From contig NZ_JAUPED010000005.1 in the NCBI RefSeq assembly GCF_030552475.1, positions 1 through 64,000 on the forward strand: DNA of 64,000 bases, written 5' to 3'. This document shows positions 34,770-43,989 of the stretch, one piece after another (position 1 is the first letter of the stretch; every line of letters starts with the position of its first letter). The translations under genes were made by a program, and so were the position numbers. Source of the DNA: Mariniflexile sp. AS56. GTDB taxonomy: Bacteria > Bacteroidota > Bacteroidia > Flavobacteriales > Flavobacteriaceae. The notes below the pieces were generated by a model. That model was not told the origin of the DNA, made no database searches, and saw nothing but the letters and a program-made list of their open reading frames with translations.

Positions 34770-34790
34770 ATAATTCTATAAAATGATGTT

Positions 34791-36224
34791 TTATTGAGAA
34801 ATCTCTCTTACTCTCAATGTGTTTACCATACCTTTTTCTGCTATAGGCATCGATGCTAAACTAATTACCATATCGCCTTTTTGCACGTAATTTTGTGCTT
34901 TAGCCATTCTGTTAATATCTCCAACAGTTTCATCAGTCGATACAAATTTATCGTAAAAGAATGCTTTAACACCCCAAAGTAAACTCAATTGTGTTAAAAT
35001 ACGTTTATTAGATGTAAACACTAAAATATGACATGAAGGTCTCCAAGCCGAAATTTGAAATGCTGTATAACCACTATTTGTTAAAGTAGAAATAGCTTTT
35101 GCATCAATTTCATTTGCCATAATAGCCGCATGATAACAAATTGATTTTGTAATATAACGGTTAGTACGGATATGAGGAGGCAATTGTGGTACTTTAATTA
35201 ATGGTGAATCTTCAACATTCTTTAAAATATTGGCCATTTGTCTAATCACCTGAACTGGGTAGCTACCTACAGATGTTTCACCTGAAAGCATTACAGCATC
35301 GGCACCATCCATAACCGAGTTAGCTACATCATTTACCTCTGCACGTGTTGGCGTTAAACTAGTAATCATAGTTTCCATCATTTGGGTTGCTATAATTACT
35401 GGGATTCTAGCTTTCTTAGCTCTTAAAACTAATTGCTTTTGAATAAGCGGTACTTCTTCAGCAGGAACTTCCACACCTAGATCACCACGAGCTACCATCA
35501 AGCCATCACAATGCGCGATAATCGCATCAATATTTGCTACAGCTTCTGGTTTTTCGATTTTTGCTATAATAGGAATTTTGTGATCACTGTGTTTCTCTAT
35601 TAAATCACGTAATTGAATCAAATCTTCTGCATGACGCACAAATGATAAAGCCATCCAATCTACATCTTGACTTATTGCGAAAATAGCATCTTCGATGTCT
35701 TTTTCAGTTAAAGCAGGTTGCGATATATTCGTGTTCGGTAAGTTTACTCCTTTTTTAGATTTCAAAGGTCCGCCTTGAATTACTCTCGCTTTCACTTCAG
35801 ATTTCCCGTCTGTAGAAACGACTTCAAACATTAGTTTACCATCATCTAAAAGAATACGCTCTCCTGGTTTAGCATCTTGTGGAAACCTGTCGTAAGTCAT
35901 GTAAACACGTTCTTTTGTCCCTTCAAATCGTTTTCCAGTTGCGAAAATAATTTCATCACCTGGGTTTACAACCACTTCCTCTTTCATAACCCCAACACGA
36001 AGTTTAGGCCCTTGTAAATCGGCTAAAATAGCAGCGTTATAACCAAATTCTTCATTCAGTTCACGTATCATTTGTATACGTTCTGCTACATCTTTATAGT
36101 CAGCGTGTGAAAAGTTAATTCTAAATACGTTAGCACCCTCATCAAGCATTCCTTTTAATACTTCTTTAGTGCTTGTAGCTGGACCTAAGGTCGCTACTAT
36201 CTTGGTTTTTTTTCTTAATGGCAT
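34791..36224 (-). CDS. pyk: Pyruvate kinase
   Basis: Converts phosphoenolpyruvate and ADP to pyruvate and ATP in glycolysis. The 477-residue chain starts MPLRKKTKIVATLGPAT and has VFRINFSHADY and DLQGPKLRVG in the first barrel part. The B domain follows (DDGKLMFEV), then the active-site Lys segment IIAKIEKPEA and GDLGVEVP, then TQMMETMITSLTPTRAEVNDVAN. The C-terminal domain is complete. It shares one base with the upstream IPExxxVDY gene (TAATG). This pairing is typical of Flavobacteriia. Confidence 0.96.
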   Translation of the reverse strand: MPLRKKTKIVATLGPATSTKEVLKGMLDEGANVFRINFSHADYKDVAERIQMIRELNEEFGYNAAILADLQGPKLRVGVMKEEVVVNPGDEIIFATGKRFEGTKERVYMTYDRFPQDAKPGERILLDDGKLMFEVVSTDGKSEVKARVIQGGPLKSKKGVNLPNTNISQPALTEKDIEDAIFAISQDVDWMALSFVRHAEDLIQLRDLIEKHSDHKIPIIAKIEKPEAVANIDAIIAHCDGLMVARGDLGVEVPAEEVPLIQKQLVLRAKKARIPVIIATQMMETMITSLTPTRAEVNDVANSVMDGADAVMLSGETSVGSYPVQVIRQMANILKNVEDSPLIKVPQLPPHIRTNRYITKSICYHAAIMANEIDAKAISTLTNSGYTAFQISAWRPSCHILVFTSNKRILTQLSLLWGVKAFFYDKFVSTDETVGDINRMAKAQNYVQKGDMVISLASMPIAEKGMVNTLRVREISQ

Positions 36225-36709
36225 TAGCTAAAAATTAAATTGTCTTTTGATTTTAATTGATTAATATCAATACTAAAGGCTGTTGCTACTTGTGGTATAT
36301 CTAAAATTTTATCTAGAATACGTTTTTCTTCACTTAAATTGAATTCGTTATCTATTTTCAAAAAATAGTTAACAGCCTTATATTCTGGTACTAAATAAAT
36401 TGTTTCTATTACTTTTTCTTCGGTGTTAAACAAAGAATTAAAATTATCTTGTTTATAAACTTCGGTCTTATAAATATTAGACACTAAACACCATGTTGTT
36501 AAATACTTAGAGTCTTCCCATTCAAAAACTGAATAGGTGGCATTATCAACACAGAAATCTAAATTTGATGATTTTCGATTGAGATTGGTACTCAAGTTTT
36601 TATTTAGAAGATATGCTAAACGATAATCTTCAATGGTACAATGAATTGCAATTAATGTGCAATCTACCTCTTCAAAAACATCATCAAGAATAAGTTTGTG
36701 TACTGCCAT
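36224..36709 (-). CDS. IPExxxVDY family protein
   Basis: A 161-residue protein of the Bacteroidota-specific IPExxxVDY family; here the name motif reads LVPEYKAVNYFL near residue 120. Start: MAVHKLILDDVFEEVDCTLIAIHC. It is soluble with no catalytic motif. It lies between rnc and pyk and is translationally coupled to pyk, as in many relatives, so a link to pyruvate kinase expression is possible but not shown. A near -7 box (TATATTTA) lies ~20 bases upstream on the minus strand. Confidence 0.85.
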   Translation of the reverse strand: MAVHKLILDDVFEEVDCTLIAIHCTIEDYRLAYLLNKNLSTNLNRKSSNLDFCVDNATYSVFEWEDSKYLTTWCLVSNIYKTEVYKQDNFNSLFNTEEKVIETIYLVPEYKAVNYFLKIDNEFNLSEEKRILDKILDIPQVATAFSIDINQLKSKDNLIFS

Positions 36710-36826
36710 AACCTATGTTAAACAATGTAAATATAGTATTTAAAAACATTCAACAGTGAAAGTTATGCGAATCTTAACAAGTAAAACAACTAAAACGTTA
36801 TAGTTAAATGTTGTAAATAAAACGTC

Positions 36827-37567
36827 TTAAAGCATTTTAGACATCTTATTTTGGAATACAAAAAAGGCGCGCTTAGAAGCTTTTTCTTCTGCCTTCTTCT
36901 TAGAAGTAGCTCTTGCTTTAGCAACAACTTTACTGTCTATGGATAGTTTTACTGAAAAATGCCTAACATCATCATTACCAGTATCTTCATACACATTATA
37001 ACCAAATGTTCTTTTTTCTTTTTGACACCATTCTATTAATAAACTTTTATAGCTTATTACTTTACCTTCTAAGGTTTCAATGTCTACATAAGGTGTAATA
37101 ACACGCTTATAAATAAACTTTTCGCAATATTTATAGCCTTTATCCAGAAAGATAGCGCCTACTAAAGCTTCAAATAAATTACCGTGTATATTGTCACCAA
37201 ACTGGCCTGCAGGTATTTTACTTTCTACTAGACTAATAAGGTTTAACTCGCGACCTAGTTCATTTAAATGCTCTCTACTAACTACCTTAGAACGCATTTT
37301 AGTTAAATAACCTTCATCACCCGCTGGCACTTCAAGATACAAATGAGATGCAATTACAGCGCTAAGCATAGCATCACCTAAAAACTCCAACCGTTCATAA
37401 TTGATAGCATTTCCTTTGCTATCTTTTATATTCATAGATCGATGTGTAAATGCTTTCTTATAGAATTTGATGTTTTTAGGCTTAAAACCGAGAATCTTAA
37501 TTAATTCCATAAAAAAATTCCCGTTGCGTCTAAAACGGGAATTTAATATGTTACGAATGTTCTTCAT
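36827..37567 (-). CDS. rnc: Ribonuclease III
   Basis: Cuts double-stranded RNA, for example in rRNA maturation. The 246-residue chain has the signature ERLEFLGDAML near residue 62, with the metal Glu/Asp. GNLFEALVGAIFLD follows with the second acidic pair, and the dsRNA-binding domain is in the last ~75 residues (SYKSLLIEWCQKE, ATSKKKAEEKASKRA). Third gene of the acpP-fabF-rnc operon, seven bases after fabF. The N-terminal ~19 residues before FFMELIKILG are basic, and an internal Met at residue 20 is an alternative start. Confidence 0.95.
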   Translation of the reverse strand: MKNIRNILNSRFRRNGNFFMELIKILGFKPKNIKFYKKAFTHRSMNIKDSKGNAINYERLEFLGDAMLSAVIASHLYLEVPAGDEGYLTKMRSKVVSREHLNELGRELNLISLVESKIPAGQFGDNIHGNLFEALVGAIFLDKGYKYCEKFIYKRVITPYVDIETLEGKVISYKSLLIEWCQKEKRTFGYNVYEDTGNDDVRHFSVKLSIDSKVVAKARATSKKKAEEKASKRAFFVFQNKMSKML

Positions 37568-37574
37568 TCGGGAT

Positions 37575-38825
37575 TCAGTCTAATTTTTTAAATAATACAC
37601 AAGCGTTATGTCCGCCAAATCCAAATGTATTACTCATTACTACTTTAACATCACGCTTTTGGGCTTTGTTCAAAGTCAAATTTAATTCTGGATCAATGTT
37701 TTCATCAGCTGTTGTGTGGTTAATGGTTGGTGGTATAATACCATGTTCCATTGCCAAAATAGCCGATATAGCTTCAATAGCACCTGCCGCACCCAATAAG
37801 TGGCCAGTCATTGATTTTGTTGAATTAATATTGATATGCTTCGCATGGTCGCCAAATATTTCTGAAATTGCTTTCAATTCTGCAACATCTCCTAATGGTG
37901 TAGAAGTTCCATGTGTATTGATATGGTCTACATCTTCTGGTTTTAGGCCTGCATTTTCTAAACAATTTTTCATAACGGCAACAACGCCTCTTCCTTCCGG
38001 ATGTGGTGCTGTCATGTGGTAGGCATCAGACGATAAACCTCCACCAACAAATTCAGCATAAATTTTTGCTCCTCTTGCCTTTGCGTACTCATATTCTTCT
38101 AAAACAAGTGCACCTGCACCTTCACCAAGCACAAAACCATCTCTGGTAGCATCAAAAGGTCTTGACGCTGTTTCTGGACTTTCGTTTCTAGTAGAAAGCG
38201 CATGCATGGCATTAAAACCACCCATTCCTGCAATAGTAACTGCAGCTTCACTTCCTCCTGTAACTACAATGTCGCAATGTCCTAAACGTATTGAGTTTAG
38301 AGCATCAAACATCGCGTTTGCAGAAGACGCGCAAGCAGAAACTGTTGTGTAATTTGGTCCCATAAACCCATATTTAATGGATATGTTTCCTGGTGCAATG
38401 TCTGCAATCATTTTAGGAATAAAGAACGGATTAAATCTTGGTGTTCCGTCGCCTTTAGCAAAGTTTAAAACTTCTTCCTGAAAGGTTTCTAAACCTCCAA
38501 TACCTGCACCCCAAATAACACCTACGCGCAATTTATTAACGGCATCTAAATCTAACTTAGCATCGGCAATGGCCTCATCGGCAGCTACCATAGCATATTG
38601 TGTAAATTTATCCATTCTACTGGCCAGCTTTCTGTCAATAAAATCGGTAGCAGTAAAGTTTTTCAATTCGCAAGCGAACTTCGTTTTAAACTTTTCTGTA
38701 TCGTAATATGTTATAGGCGCAGCACCACTTTTACCACTTATTAAGCCTTCCCAATATTCGTCTTTGGTATTGCCTATAGGTGTTAAAGCCCCTAAACCCG
38801 TGACTACAACTCGCTTTAATTCCAT
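37575..38825 (-). CDS. fabF: Beta-ketoacyl-ACP synthase II
   Basis: Elongates fatty acyl-ACP with malonyl-ACP. The 416-residue thiolase-fold enzyme has the catalytic triad: Cys165 in TVSACASSAN, His in INTHGTSTPLGD (~304) and His in SMTGHLLGAAG (~340). N-terminal VVVTGLGALTPIG and C-terminal NTFGFGGHNA are family marks. It lies 13 bases after acpP, the usual acpP-fabF-rnc order in Bacteroidota. Confidence 0.97.
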   Translation of the reverse strand: MELKRVVVTGLGALTPIGNTKDEYWEGLISGKSGAAPITYYDTEKFKTKFACELKNFTATDFIDRKLASRMDKFTQYAMVAADEAIADAKLDLDAVNKLRVGVIWGAGIGGLETFQEEVLNFAKGDGTPRFNPFFIPKMIADIAPGNISIKYGFMGPNYTTVSACASSANAMFDALNSIRLGHCDIVVTGGSEAAVTIAGMGGFNAMHALSTRNESPETASRPFDATRDGFVLGEGAGALVLEEYEYAKARGAKIYAEFVGGGLSSDAYHMTAPHPEGRGVVAVMKNCLENAGLKPEDVDHINTHGTSTPLGDVAELKAISEIFGDHAKHININSTKSMTGHLLGAAGAIEAISAILAMEHGIIPPTINHTTADENIDPELNLTLNKAQKRDVKVVMSNTFGFGGHNACVLFKKLD

Positions 38826-38838
38826 AAATGTTTTTTGC

Positions 38839-39072
38839 TTATTTTGCAGCTTCTATATAAGAGATAGCTTGACCAACTGTTGCTATATTTTCAGCTTGAT
38901 CATCTGGAATTTGGATATCGAATTCTTTTTCGAATTCCATAATTAATTCCACAGTGTCTAAAGAGTCTGCTCCTAAATCGTTCGTGAAGCTTGCTTCAGT
39001 TACAACTTCGTTCTCATCAACTCCTAACTTGTCTACGATAATCGCTTTTACTCTTGATGCAATGTCTGACAT
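38839..39072 (-). CDS. acpP: Acyl carrier protein
   Basis: Carries growing fatty acids on a phosphopantetheine arm attached to Ser37 in [11 protein letters not shown]. It is acidic and 77 residues long, the normal size. First gene of the acpP-fabF-rnc operon, with a perfect -7 box 31 bases upstream. Confidence 0.97.
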   Translation of the reverse strand: MSDIASRVKAIIVDKLGVDENEVVTEASFTNDLGADSLDTVELIMEFEKEFDIQIPDDQAENIATVGQAISYIEAAK

Positions 39073-39103
39073 AATCTTTTAATTTTAAGTTTTAATTAAG
39101 TGG

Positions 39104-39111
39104 CAAAAATA
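39104..39111 (-). promoter_or_regulatory. -7 promoter box of acpP-fabF-rnc
   Basis: The minus strand reads TATTTTTG (TANNTTTG), 31 bases before the acpP start. Confidence 0.65.
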
Positions 39112-39127
39112 AAAAACTTTATTTTTA

Positions 39128-39156
39128 AATCACATCTTTAATAAAAAAATGTGATT
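39128..39156. promoter_or_regulatory. Inverted repeat upstream of the acpP promoter
   Basis: AATCACAT (39128-39135) and ATGTGATT (39149-39156) form an 8-base inverted repeat with a 13-base A/T-rich spacer, ~16 bases upstream of the acpP -7 box. It could be a regulator site for fatty acid synthesis. No T-tract follows, so it is not a terminator. The role is inferred from position only. Confidence 0.4.
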
Positions 39157-39262
39157 GTAATTTACTAAATAAGTTTCAAGTATTTTATTTTAAGCCTCAA
39201 TTTGTTAATATTTATTCTTTTTTTTGCTCGAACAAGTTAATATTATCATTTGAAATTTAACG

Positions 39263-39270
39263 TAAATTTG
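39263..39270 (+). promoter_or_regulatory. -7 promoter box upstream of purN
   Basis: TAAATTTG matches TANNTTTG, with a ~70-base leader before the purN start. The 270-base gap between acpP and purN holds this promoter, the acpP promoter and the inverted repeat, but no gene. Confidence 0.55.
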
Positions 39271-39342
39271 TAAAAATTACTTAACATTCTTATTTTAATC
39301 TGCTTATTGCACCTAAAAAAATTAAAAAACATATAGTAATAG

Positions 39343-39906
39343 ATGAAACGTATTGTGATTTTTGCGTCCGGAAGTGGAAGTAATGCTGAAAATTTAATCA
39401 AGTTTTTTAAAAACAGCGATAATGCGTCTGTTGTTCAAGTACTAACTAACAACCCTCATGCCAAAGTTTTAGACCGCTGCAAAACTCTTGAAGTTAGCGC
39501 GCTGTCTTTCAATAAAATAGCACTTTCAAAAAGCAATGATGTTCTAAACATATTAAAAGCATCCAAACCAGACTTAATTATTTTAGCTGGCTTTTTGTGG
39601 AAATTTCCAGAATTTATCCTGAATGAATTCCCCAATAAAGTAATTAATGTACACCCTGCCTTATTACCAAATTACGGTGGTAAAGGCATGTATGGCATGC
39701 ATGTACATGAGGCTGTTGTTGCTAATAAAGAAACTGAAACAGGAATCACCATCCACTATGTTAATGAACATTATGATGAAGGCGCTATTATTTTTCAAGC
39801 GACATGTGAAGTAACACCCTCAGATTCTGCTCAAGATGTGGCGGCAAAAATTCACGAGTTGGAAATGGAACATTTTCCAAAAGTGGTGGCTAAATTATTA
39901 AAATAG
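39343..39906 (+). CDS. purN: Phosphoribosylglycinamide formyltransferase
   Basis: Transfers a formyl group from 10-formyl-THF to GAR in purine synthesis. 187 residues, normal length. Motifs: IFASGSGSNAENLI at the phosphate-binding loop, INVHPALLPNYGG with Asn102 and His104, and HYDEGAIIFQ with the Asp at about 145. It is followed 85 bases later by the RNase H gene. Confidence 0.94.
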   Translation: MKRIVIFASGSGSNAENLIKFFKNSDNASVVQVLTNNPHAKVLDRCKTLEVSALSFNKIALSKSNDVLNILKASKPDLIILAGFLWKFPEFILNEFPNKVINVHPALLPNYGGKGMYGMHVHEAVVANKETETGITIHYVNEHYDEGAIIFQATCEVTPSDSAQDVAAKIHELEMEHFPKVVAKLLK

Positions 39907-39991
39907 TTCGTTGCGTTAAACGCAATCGAAGCCGCTATTCATAAAAAAAACACTAAATTCATAAGATTCTCTCCTGCTAGGGAATGACAAT

Positions 39992-40633
39992 ATGAGCAAA
40001 AAGAAAAAAAAATACTATACGGTTTGGAAAGGACACAAAACCGGTGTTTTTGAAACATGGAAAGCTTGTAAAGCACAAATATCCAATTTTGAAGGCGCTC
40101 AATACAAATCGTTTGAAACTTTAGATGCCGCGAAAGAAGCGCTTACCGGTAATTACTTTAATTACATAGGTAAAAAAACGAGCTTTAAAAGTGAGCTATC
40201 TTCCATTCAACTAAAAAAAATTGGGCTTCCAAATTACAATTCCATTTCTGTTGATGCCGCTTCAAGCGGAAACCCTGGTATTATGGAATACCGTGGTGTC
40301 GATACAAAAACCAAAAAGCAATTATTTATTCAAGGGCCTTTCCCCGAAGGCACCAATAACATTGGTGAATTTTTAGCCTTAGTTCATGGGTTGGCAATTC
40401 TTAAAAAGAATAACAGCGACCGAATCCTATATACGGATAGTAGAACAGCCATGAGTTGGGTTAGAAAGAAAGGTTGCAACACCAAATTAGAACGCAACGA
40501 AAAGAACAAAGCTCTTTTTGAATTGGTTGATAGAGCTGTAAATTGGCTAAAAACAACCACATACAATACCGTTATTGTAAAATGGGAAACCAAGGCTTGG
40601 GGAGAAATTCCTGCCGATTTTGGAAGAAAATAA
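39992..40633 (+). CDS. Viroplasmin-domain ribonuclease H
   Basis: Cuts the RNA strand of RNA-DNA hybrids. The 213-residue protein has an N-terminal viroplasmin (caulimovirus P6-like) domain at 6-52 (KYYTVWKGHKTGVFETW, YKSFETLDAAKEAL), which binds hybrids. The RNase H domain follows: Asp in ISVDAASSGNPG, Glu in NIGEFLALVHGL, Asp in LYTDSRTAMSW, and a last Asp near the end (IPADFGRK). The N-terminus is very basic (MSKKKKKY). This architecture is common in Bacteroidota and eukaryotic RNase H1. It starts just after a degenerate 'tcctgc..gggaatgaca' repeat. Confidence 0.92.
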   Translation: MSKKKKKYYTVWKGHKTGVFETWKACKAQISNFEGAQYKSFETLDAAKEALTGNYFNYIGKKTSFKSELSSIQLKKIGLPNYNSISVDAASSGNPGIMEYRGVDTKTKKQLFIQGPFPEGTNNIGEFLALVHGLAILKKNNSDRILYTDSRTAMSWVRKKGCNTKLERNEKNKALFELVDRAVNWLKTTTYNTVIVKWETKAWGEIPADFGRK

Positions 40634-40681
40634 CACCCCTTTACGTTCCGCTTTAAAACGATACTATTCACAAAAATATTC

Positions 40682-40711
40682 TTGCCTTAGTATTTAAAAG
40701 CCTTATATTTG
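40682..40711 (+). promoter_or_regulatory. Complete -33/-7 promoter of the PfkB kinase gene
   Basis: TTG at 40682-40684 and TATATTTG at 40704-40711 are separated by 19 bases, the ideal Bacteroidota layout, 22 bases before the start codon. Confidence 0.75.
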
Positions 40712-40733
40712 CACAAAATTATCACACGCTTTT

Positions 40734-41660
40734 ATGAGTAAATTAGTAATTGTTGGCACGGTGGCTTTTGATGCTATTGAAACGCCTTTCGGTAAAACCG
40801 ATAAAATTCTTGGTGGCGCTGCAACGTACATTGGTTTGGCTGCTTCACATTTTAATATTGATGCTGCTGCCGTTTCTGTTGTAGGTGGTGATTTTCCTCA
40901 AAAATACTTAGATCTTTTATCTAATAGAAATATTGATATTTCAGGTATTGAAATCGTTAAAGATGGCAAAACTTTCTTTTGGAGTGGACGCTACCACAAC
41001 GACATGAATTCTAGAGACACCTTAGTTACCGAACTAAATACGCTTGAAAATTTCAATCCCGTTGTTCCAGAAAATTATCGTGATGCTGAAATAGTTATGT
41101 TAGGAAATCTACATCCTATCGTCCAATCTAGTGTATTAGACCAAATGGTTACTAAACCAAAATTGGTTATCTTAGATACGATGAACTTTTGGATGGATAT
41201 TGCATTAAATGATTTACATAACGTTATGAAACGCGTAGATGTTATTACCATAAACGATGAAGAAGCGAGACAACTTACCGGAGAATACTCTTTAGTTGTG
41301 GCTGCTAGAAAAATTCAGACTATGGGTCCTAAATATGTTGTTATTAAGAAAGGAGAGCATGGCGCTTTATTATTTCACAATGACGCTATGTTTTATGCAC
41401 CTGCATTGCCTTTAGAAGAAGTATTTGATCCAACTGGAGCAGGTGATACTTTTGCTGGTGGTTTTGCTGGTTATATTGCCAAAACAGGTGATACATCTTT
41501 TGAAAACATGAAAAAAGCTGTGATTTACGGTTCGACATTGGCTTCGTTTTCTGTTGAAAAATTTGGTACCGAACGTATGGAAAGTTTAAAAAGTGAAGAC
41601 GTACATAATCGATTGTTACAATTTAAACAATTGACACAATTTGATATAAATTTATCATAA
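40734..41660 (+). CDS. PfkB family carbohydrate or nucleoside kinase
   Basis: A 308-residue ribokinase-fold kinase. The N-terminal GGAATYIGLAASHF and the C-terminal DPTGAGDTFAGGFAG (anion hole and catalytic Asp) are intact. The middle segment INDEEARQL is also typical. The substrate is not evident: the compact lid and absence of the sugar-type N-terminal motif fit a nucleoside or unknown-substrate kinase as well as ribokinase. It has its own promoter and terminator and stands just before the PurF-like gene. Confidence 0.88.
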   Translation: MSKLVIVGTVAFDAIETPFGKTDKILGGAATYIGLAASHFNIDAAAVSVVGGDFPQKYLDLLSNRNIDISGIEIVKDGKTFFWSGRYHNDMNSRDTLVTELNTLENFNPVVPENYRDAEIVMLGNLHPIVQSSVLDQMVTKPKLVILDTMNFWMDIALNDLHNVMKRVDVITINDEEARQLTGEYSLVVAARKIQTMGPKYVVIKKGEHGALLFHNDAMFYAPALPLEEVFDPTGAGDTFAGGFAGYIAKTGDTSFENMKKAVIYGSTLASFSVEKFGTERMESLKSEDVHNRLLQFKQLTQFDINLS

Positions 41661-41665
41661 ACAAG

Positions 41666-41691
41666 CGCGCTCTTTAATAGAGCGCGTTTTT
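41666..41691 (+). terminator. Terminator of the PfkB kinase gene
   Basis: CGCGCTCT (41666-41673) pairs with AGAGCGCG (41679-41686), loop TTAAT, followed by TTTTT. It lies six bases after the stop. Confidence 0.9.
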
Positions 41692-41787
41692 AATTTAAAT
41701 AATAATTTTCATTTCGGCGAAATCTAATGATTCACGAATTCAACGATTTGAAATAAAACTAATAGAGTAAAGCGAAAATCTTTAAAG

Positions 41788-43686
41788 ATGAGTGATTCAA
41801 TAAAACACGAATGTGGTATAGCCGTTTTAAGACTTTTAAAGCCCTTAGAATTTTATAAAGAAAAATATGGTACAGCCTTTTACGGGGTAAACAAAATGTA
41901 CCTTATGATGGAAAAGCAACACAACCGTGGTCAAGACGGTGCTGGGTTTGCAAGTATTAAGCTAGATACTAAACCAGGTGAACGCTACATTAGCCGTGTG
42001 CGATCTATTGCACAACAGCCTATTCAAGACATCTTTGCTCAAATAAACGACCGCGTAAACAAAGAGTTTGAGGCGCACCCAGAATATACAGACGATGTTG
42101 CTTTACAAAAAAAGCACATTCCTTATATTGGTGAAGTGTTTTTAGGCCACGTACGTTATGGTACTTTTGGTAAAAACAGTGTTGAAAGTGTACACCCTTT
42201 TTTAAGACAAAATAACTGGATGCACCGTAATTTAATTATGGCTGGAAACTTTAACATGACCAATGTTAAAGAGTTATTTGCAAACCTTATCAGACTTGGG
42301 CAACACCCTAAAGAGTACACCGATACCATTACCATCATGGAAAAAATTGGTCACTTTTTAGATGATGCTGTAAGCAAAATTTATAAAGACGTTAAAAAAG
42401 AAGGCTATAGCAAAATGGATGCTTCTCCATTAATTGCCGAACGTTTAAATGTTGCTAAAATATTAAAAAAAGCAGCTAAAGATTGGGATGGTGGCTATGC
42501 TATGGCAGGATTAATTGGTCATGGTGATGCGTTCGTGTTAAGAGATCCAGCAGGAATTAGACCAACATATTATTATAAAGATGATGAAATTGTTGTAATA
42601 GCATCAGAGCGTCCAGTAATTCAAACCGTATTCAACGTGAAATTTGAAGACGTAAAAGAATTAGAACCTGGCCATGCAATTATTACTAAAAAATCTGGTA
42701 AAGTAGTTATTAAGAAAATATTAGAACCATTAGAGCGTAAAGCCTGTTCATTTGAACGTGTTTACTTTTCTAGAGGAAGTGATGCTGAAATATATCAAGA
42801 ACGTAAAATGCTTGGTAAATTATTAATGCCAAAGGTATTAGAAGCTATTGATAACGACACTAAAAATACCGTATTCTCTTTTATTCCGAATACCGCTGAA
42901 ACCTCCTTTTTTGGAATGGTAGAAACAGCTGAAGCGGCATTAAACAAAAAGAAAACGGCTGCCATATTAAATGGACAACGTTCACTATCTGCAGAAAAAG
43001 TTACCGATGTGCTTTCTGAACGCATTCGTATAGAAAAAATAGCTATTAAAGATGTAAAACTAAGAACCTTTATTACTGAAGACAGTAGTAGAGATGATTT
43101 AGTGGCACACGTTTACGACGTTACCTACGGTGTAATTAAACCAACAGATAACTTAGTAATTATTGATGACAGTATAGTAAGAGGGACTACCTTAAAGATG
43201 AGTATTTTAAAAATGCTTGACCGTTTAAACCCTAAGAAAATTGTTGTTGTGTCTTCAGCACCGCAAATTCGTTATCCAGACTGTTACGGTATTGATATGG
43301 CAAATCTTGAAAGCTTAGTCGCTTTTAGAGCTGCTTTAGCACTGTTAAAAGAAACAGACAAATTCCATATTGTTAAAGACGTTTACTTGAAATGTATTGA
43401 ACAAACGGATTTAGATGATAAGCATGTACAAAATTTTGTAAAAGAAATTTACGATCCTTTCACAGACGAGCAATTATCTGATAAAATAGCAGAATTATTA
43501 AGTGATGACACGATAAAAGCCGAAGTTAAGATTATATTCCAATCGGTTGAAAATTTACATAAAGCCTGCCCTGAGCATTTAGGCGATTGGTATTTTACAG
43601 GAGACTACCCAACAGTTGGTGGTAACCGTGTTGTAAATCGTGCCTTTATCAATTTTTATGAAGGGAACAATGAACGTGCATACTAA
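41788..43686 (+). CDS. Amidophosphoribosyltransferase-like glutamine amidotransferase (long paralog)
   Basis: A 632-residue PurF-type protein, clearly longer than the usual ~480-510. The N-terminal Ntn glutaminase domain starts HECGIAVLR with Cys9 as likely nucleophile after processing; MEKQHNRGQDGAGFA, LGHVRYGTFG and MAGNFNMTN follow. The C-terminal PRTase domain has the PRPP loop NLVIIDDSIVRGTTLK and SSAPQIRYPDCYGIDM. Bacteroidota often carry such a long copy beside the normal PurF; whether it makes phosphoribosylamine is not known. Insertions lie in the glutaminase part and a ~100-residue tail follows the PRTase part. It is single, with the twin RNA elements downstream. Confidence 0.87.
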   Translation: MSDSIKHECGIAVLRLLKPLEFYKEKYGTAFYGVNKMYLMMEKQHNRGQDGAGFASIKLDTKPGERYISRVRSIAQQPIQDIFAQINDRVNKEFEAHPEYTDDVALQKKHIPYIGEVFLGHVRYGTFGKNSVESVHPFLRQNNWMHRNLIMAGNFNMTNVKELFANLIRLGQHPKEYTDTITIMEKIGHFLDDAVSKIYKDVKKEGYSKMDASPLIAERLNVAKILKKAAKDWDGGYAMAGLIGHGDAFVLRDPAGIRPTYYYKDDEIVVIASERPVIQTVFNVKFEDVKELEPGHAIITKKSGKVVIKKILEPLERKACSFERVYFSRGSDAEIYQERKMLGKLLMPKVLEAIDNDTKNTVFSFIPNTAETSFFGMVETAEAALNKKKTAAILNGQRSLSAEKVTDVLSERIRIEKIAIKDVKLRTFITEDSSRDDLVAHVYDVTYGVIKPTDNLVIIDDSIVRGTTLKMSILKMLDRLNPKKIVVVSSAPQIRYPDCYGIDMANLESLVAFRAALALLKETDKFHIVKDVYLKCIEQTDLDDKHVQNFVKEIYDPFTDEQLSDKIAELLSDDTIKAEVKIIFQSVENLHKACPEHLGDWYFTGDYPTVGGNRVVNRAFINFYEGNNERAY

Positions 43687-43787
43687 TGTAATGCATTCAA
43701 TTTTACTAGGTTAAAACTTTTAAAATACAGTTAATCCGAAAAATATGTCGTTTACCTAATAAATGACTGAAATTTCGAAAATACACA

Positions 43788-43795
43788 TAAATTAG
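43788..43795 (+). promoter_or_regulatory. -7-like box of small RNA unit 1
   Basis: TAAATTAG differs from TANNTTTG at one base and stands at exactly the same place relative to the repeat as the perfect box of unit 2. Confidence 0.5.
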
Positions 43796-43796
43796 T

Positions 43797-43872
43797 ATCA
43801 CCATAACATAAGTAGGTTAAGTTCATGGTAGATTTGGGGCAAAAAAAGGTGAACATCTGTTCGCCTTTTTTT
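43797..43872 (+). ncRNA. Tandem small RNA, unit 1
   Basis: A ~75-base unit. ACCATAAC (43800-43807) can pair with GTTCATGGT (43821-43829) with one bulged base. A linker reading AGATTTGGGGCAAAA comes next, then a terminator hairpin GGTGAAC (43848-43854)/GTTCGCC (43859-43865) followed by seven T. The first 50 bases match unit 2 at 49 positions, whereas the sequence between the units is unrelated. It has no coding frame of note. Its promoter, conserved body and terminator point to a transcribed RNA. Known family not recognised. Confidence 0.7.
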
Positions 43873-43980
43873 ATGGAATAAACTTTCCTTTTTCAAATAT
43901 TATTAAAAATCACCACAAACCGCTTAAGCCAATATATAAGTAGTTTGACCAAAATATTTTTCTCAACGCTCAAGCAGCTA

Positions 43981-43988
43981 TACATTTG
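43981..43988 (+). promoter_or_regulatory. -7 box of small RNA unit 2
   Basis: TACATTTG is a full TANNTTTG match immediately before the conserved TATCACC start of the second unit. Confidence 0.65.
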
Positions 43989-43989
43989 T

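Noticed and set aside
41711-41723. Short palindrome ATTTCGGCGAAAT before the PurF-like gene
   Set aside because: Too short, no second site and no regulator nearby; chance is likely in AT-rich DNA.
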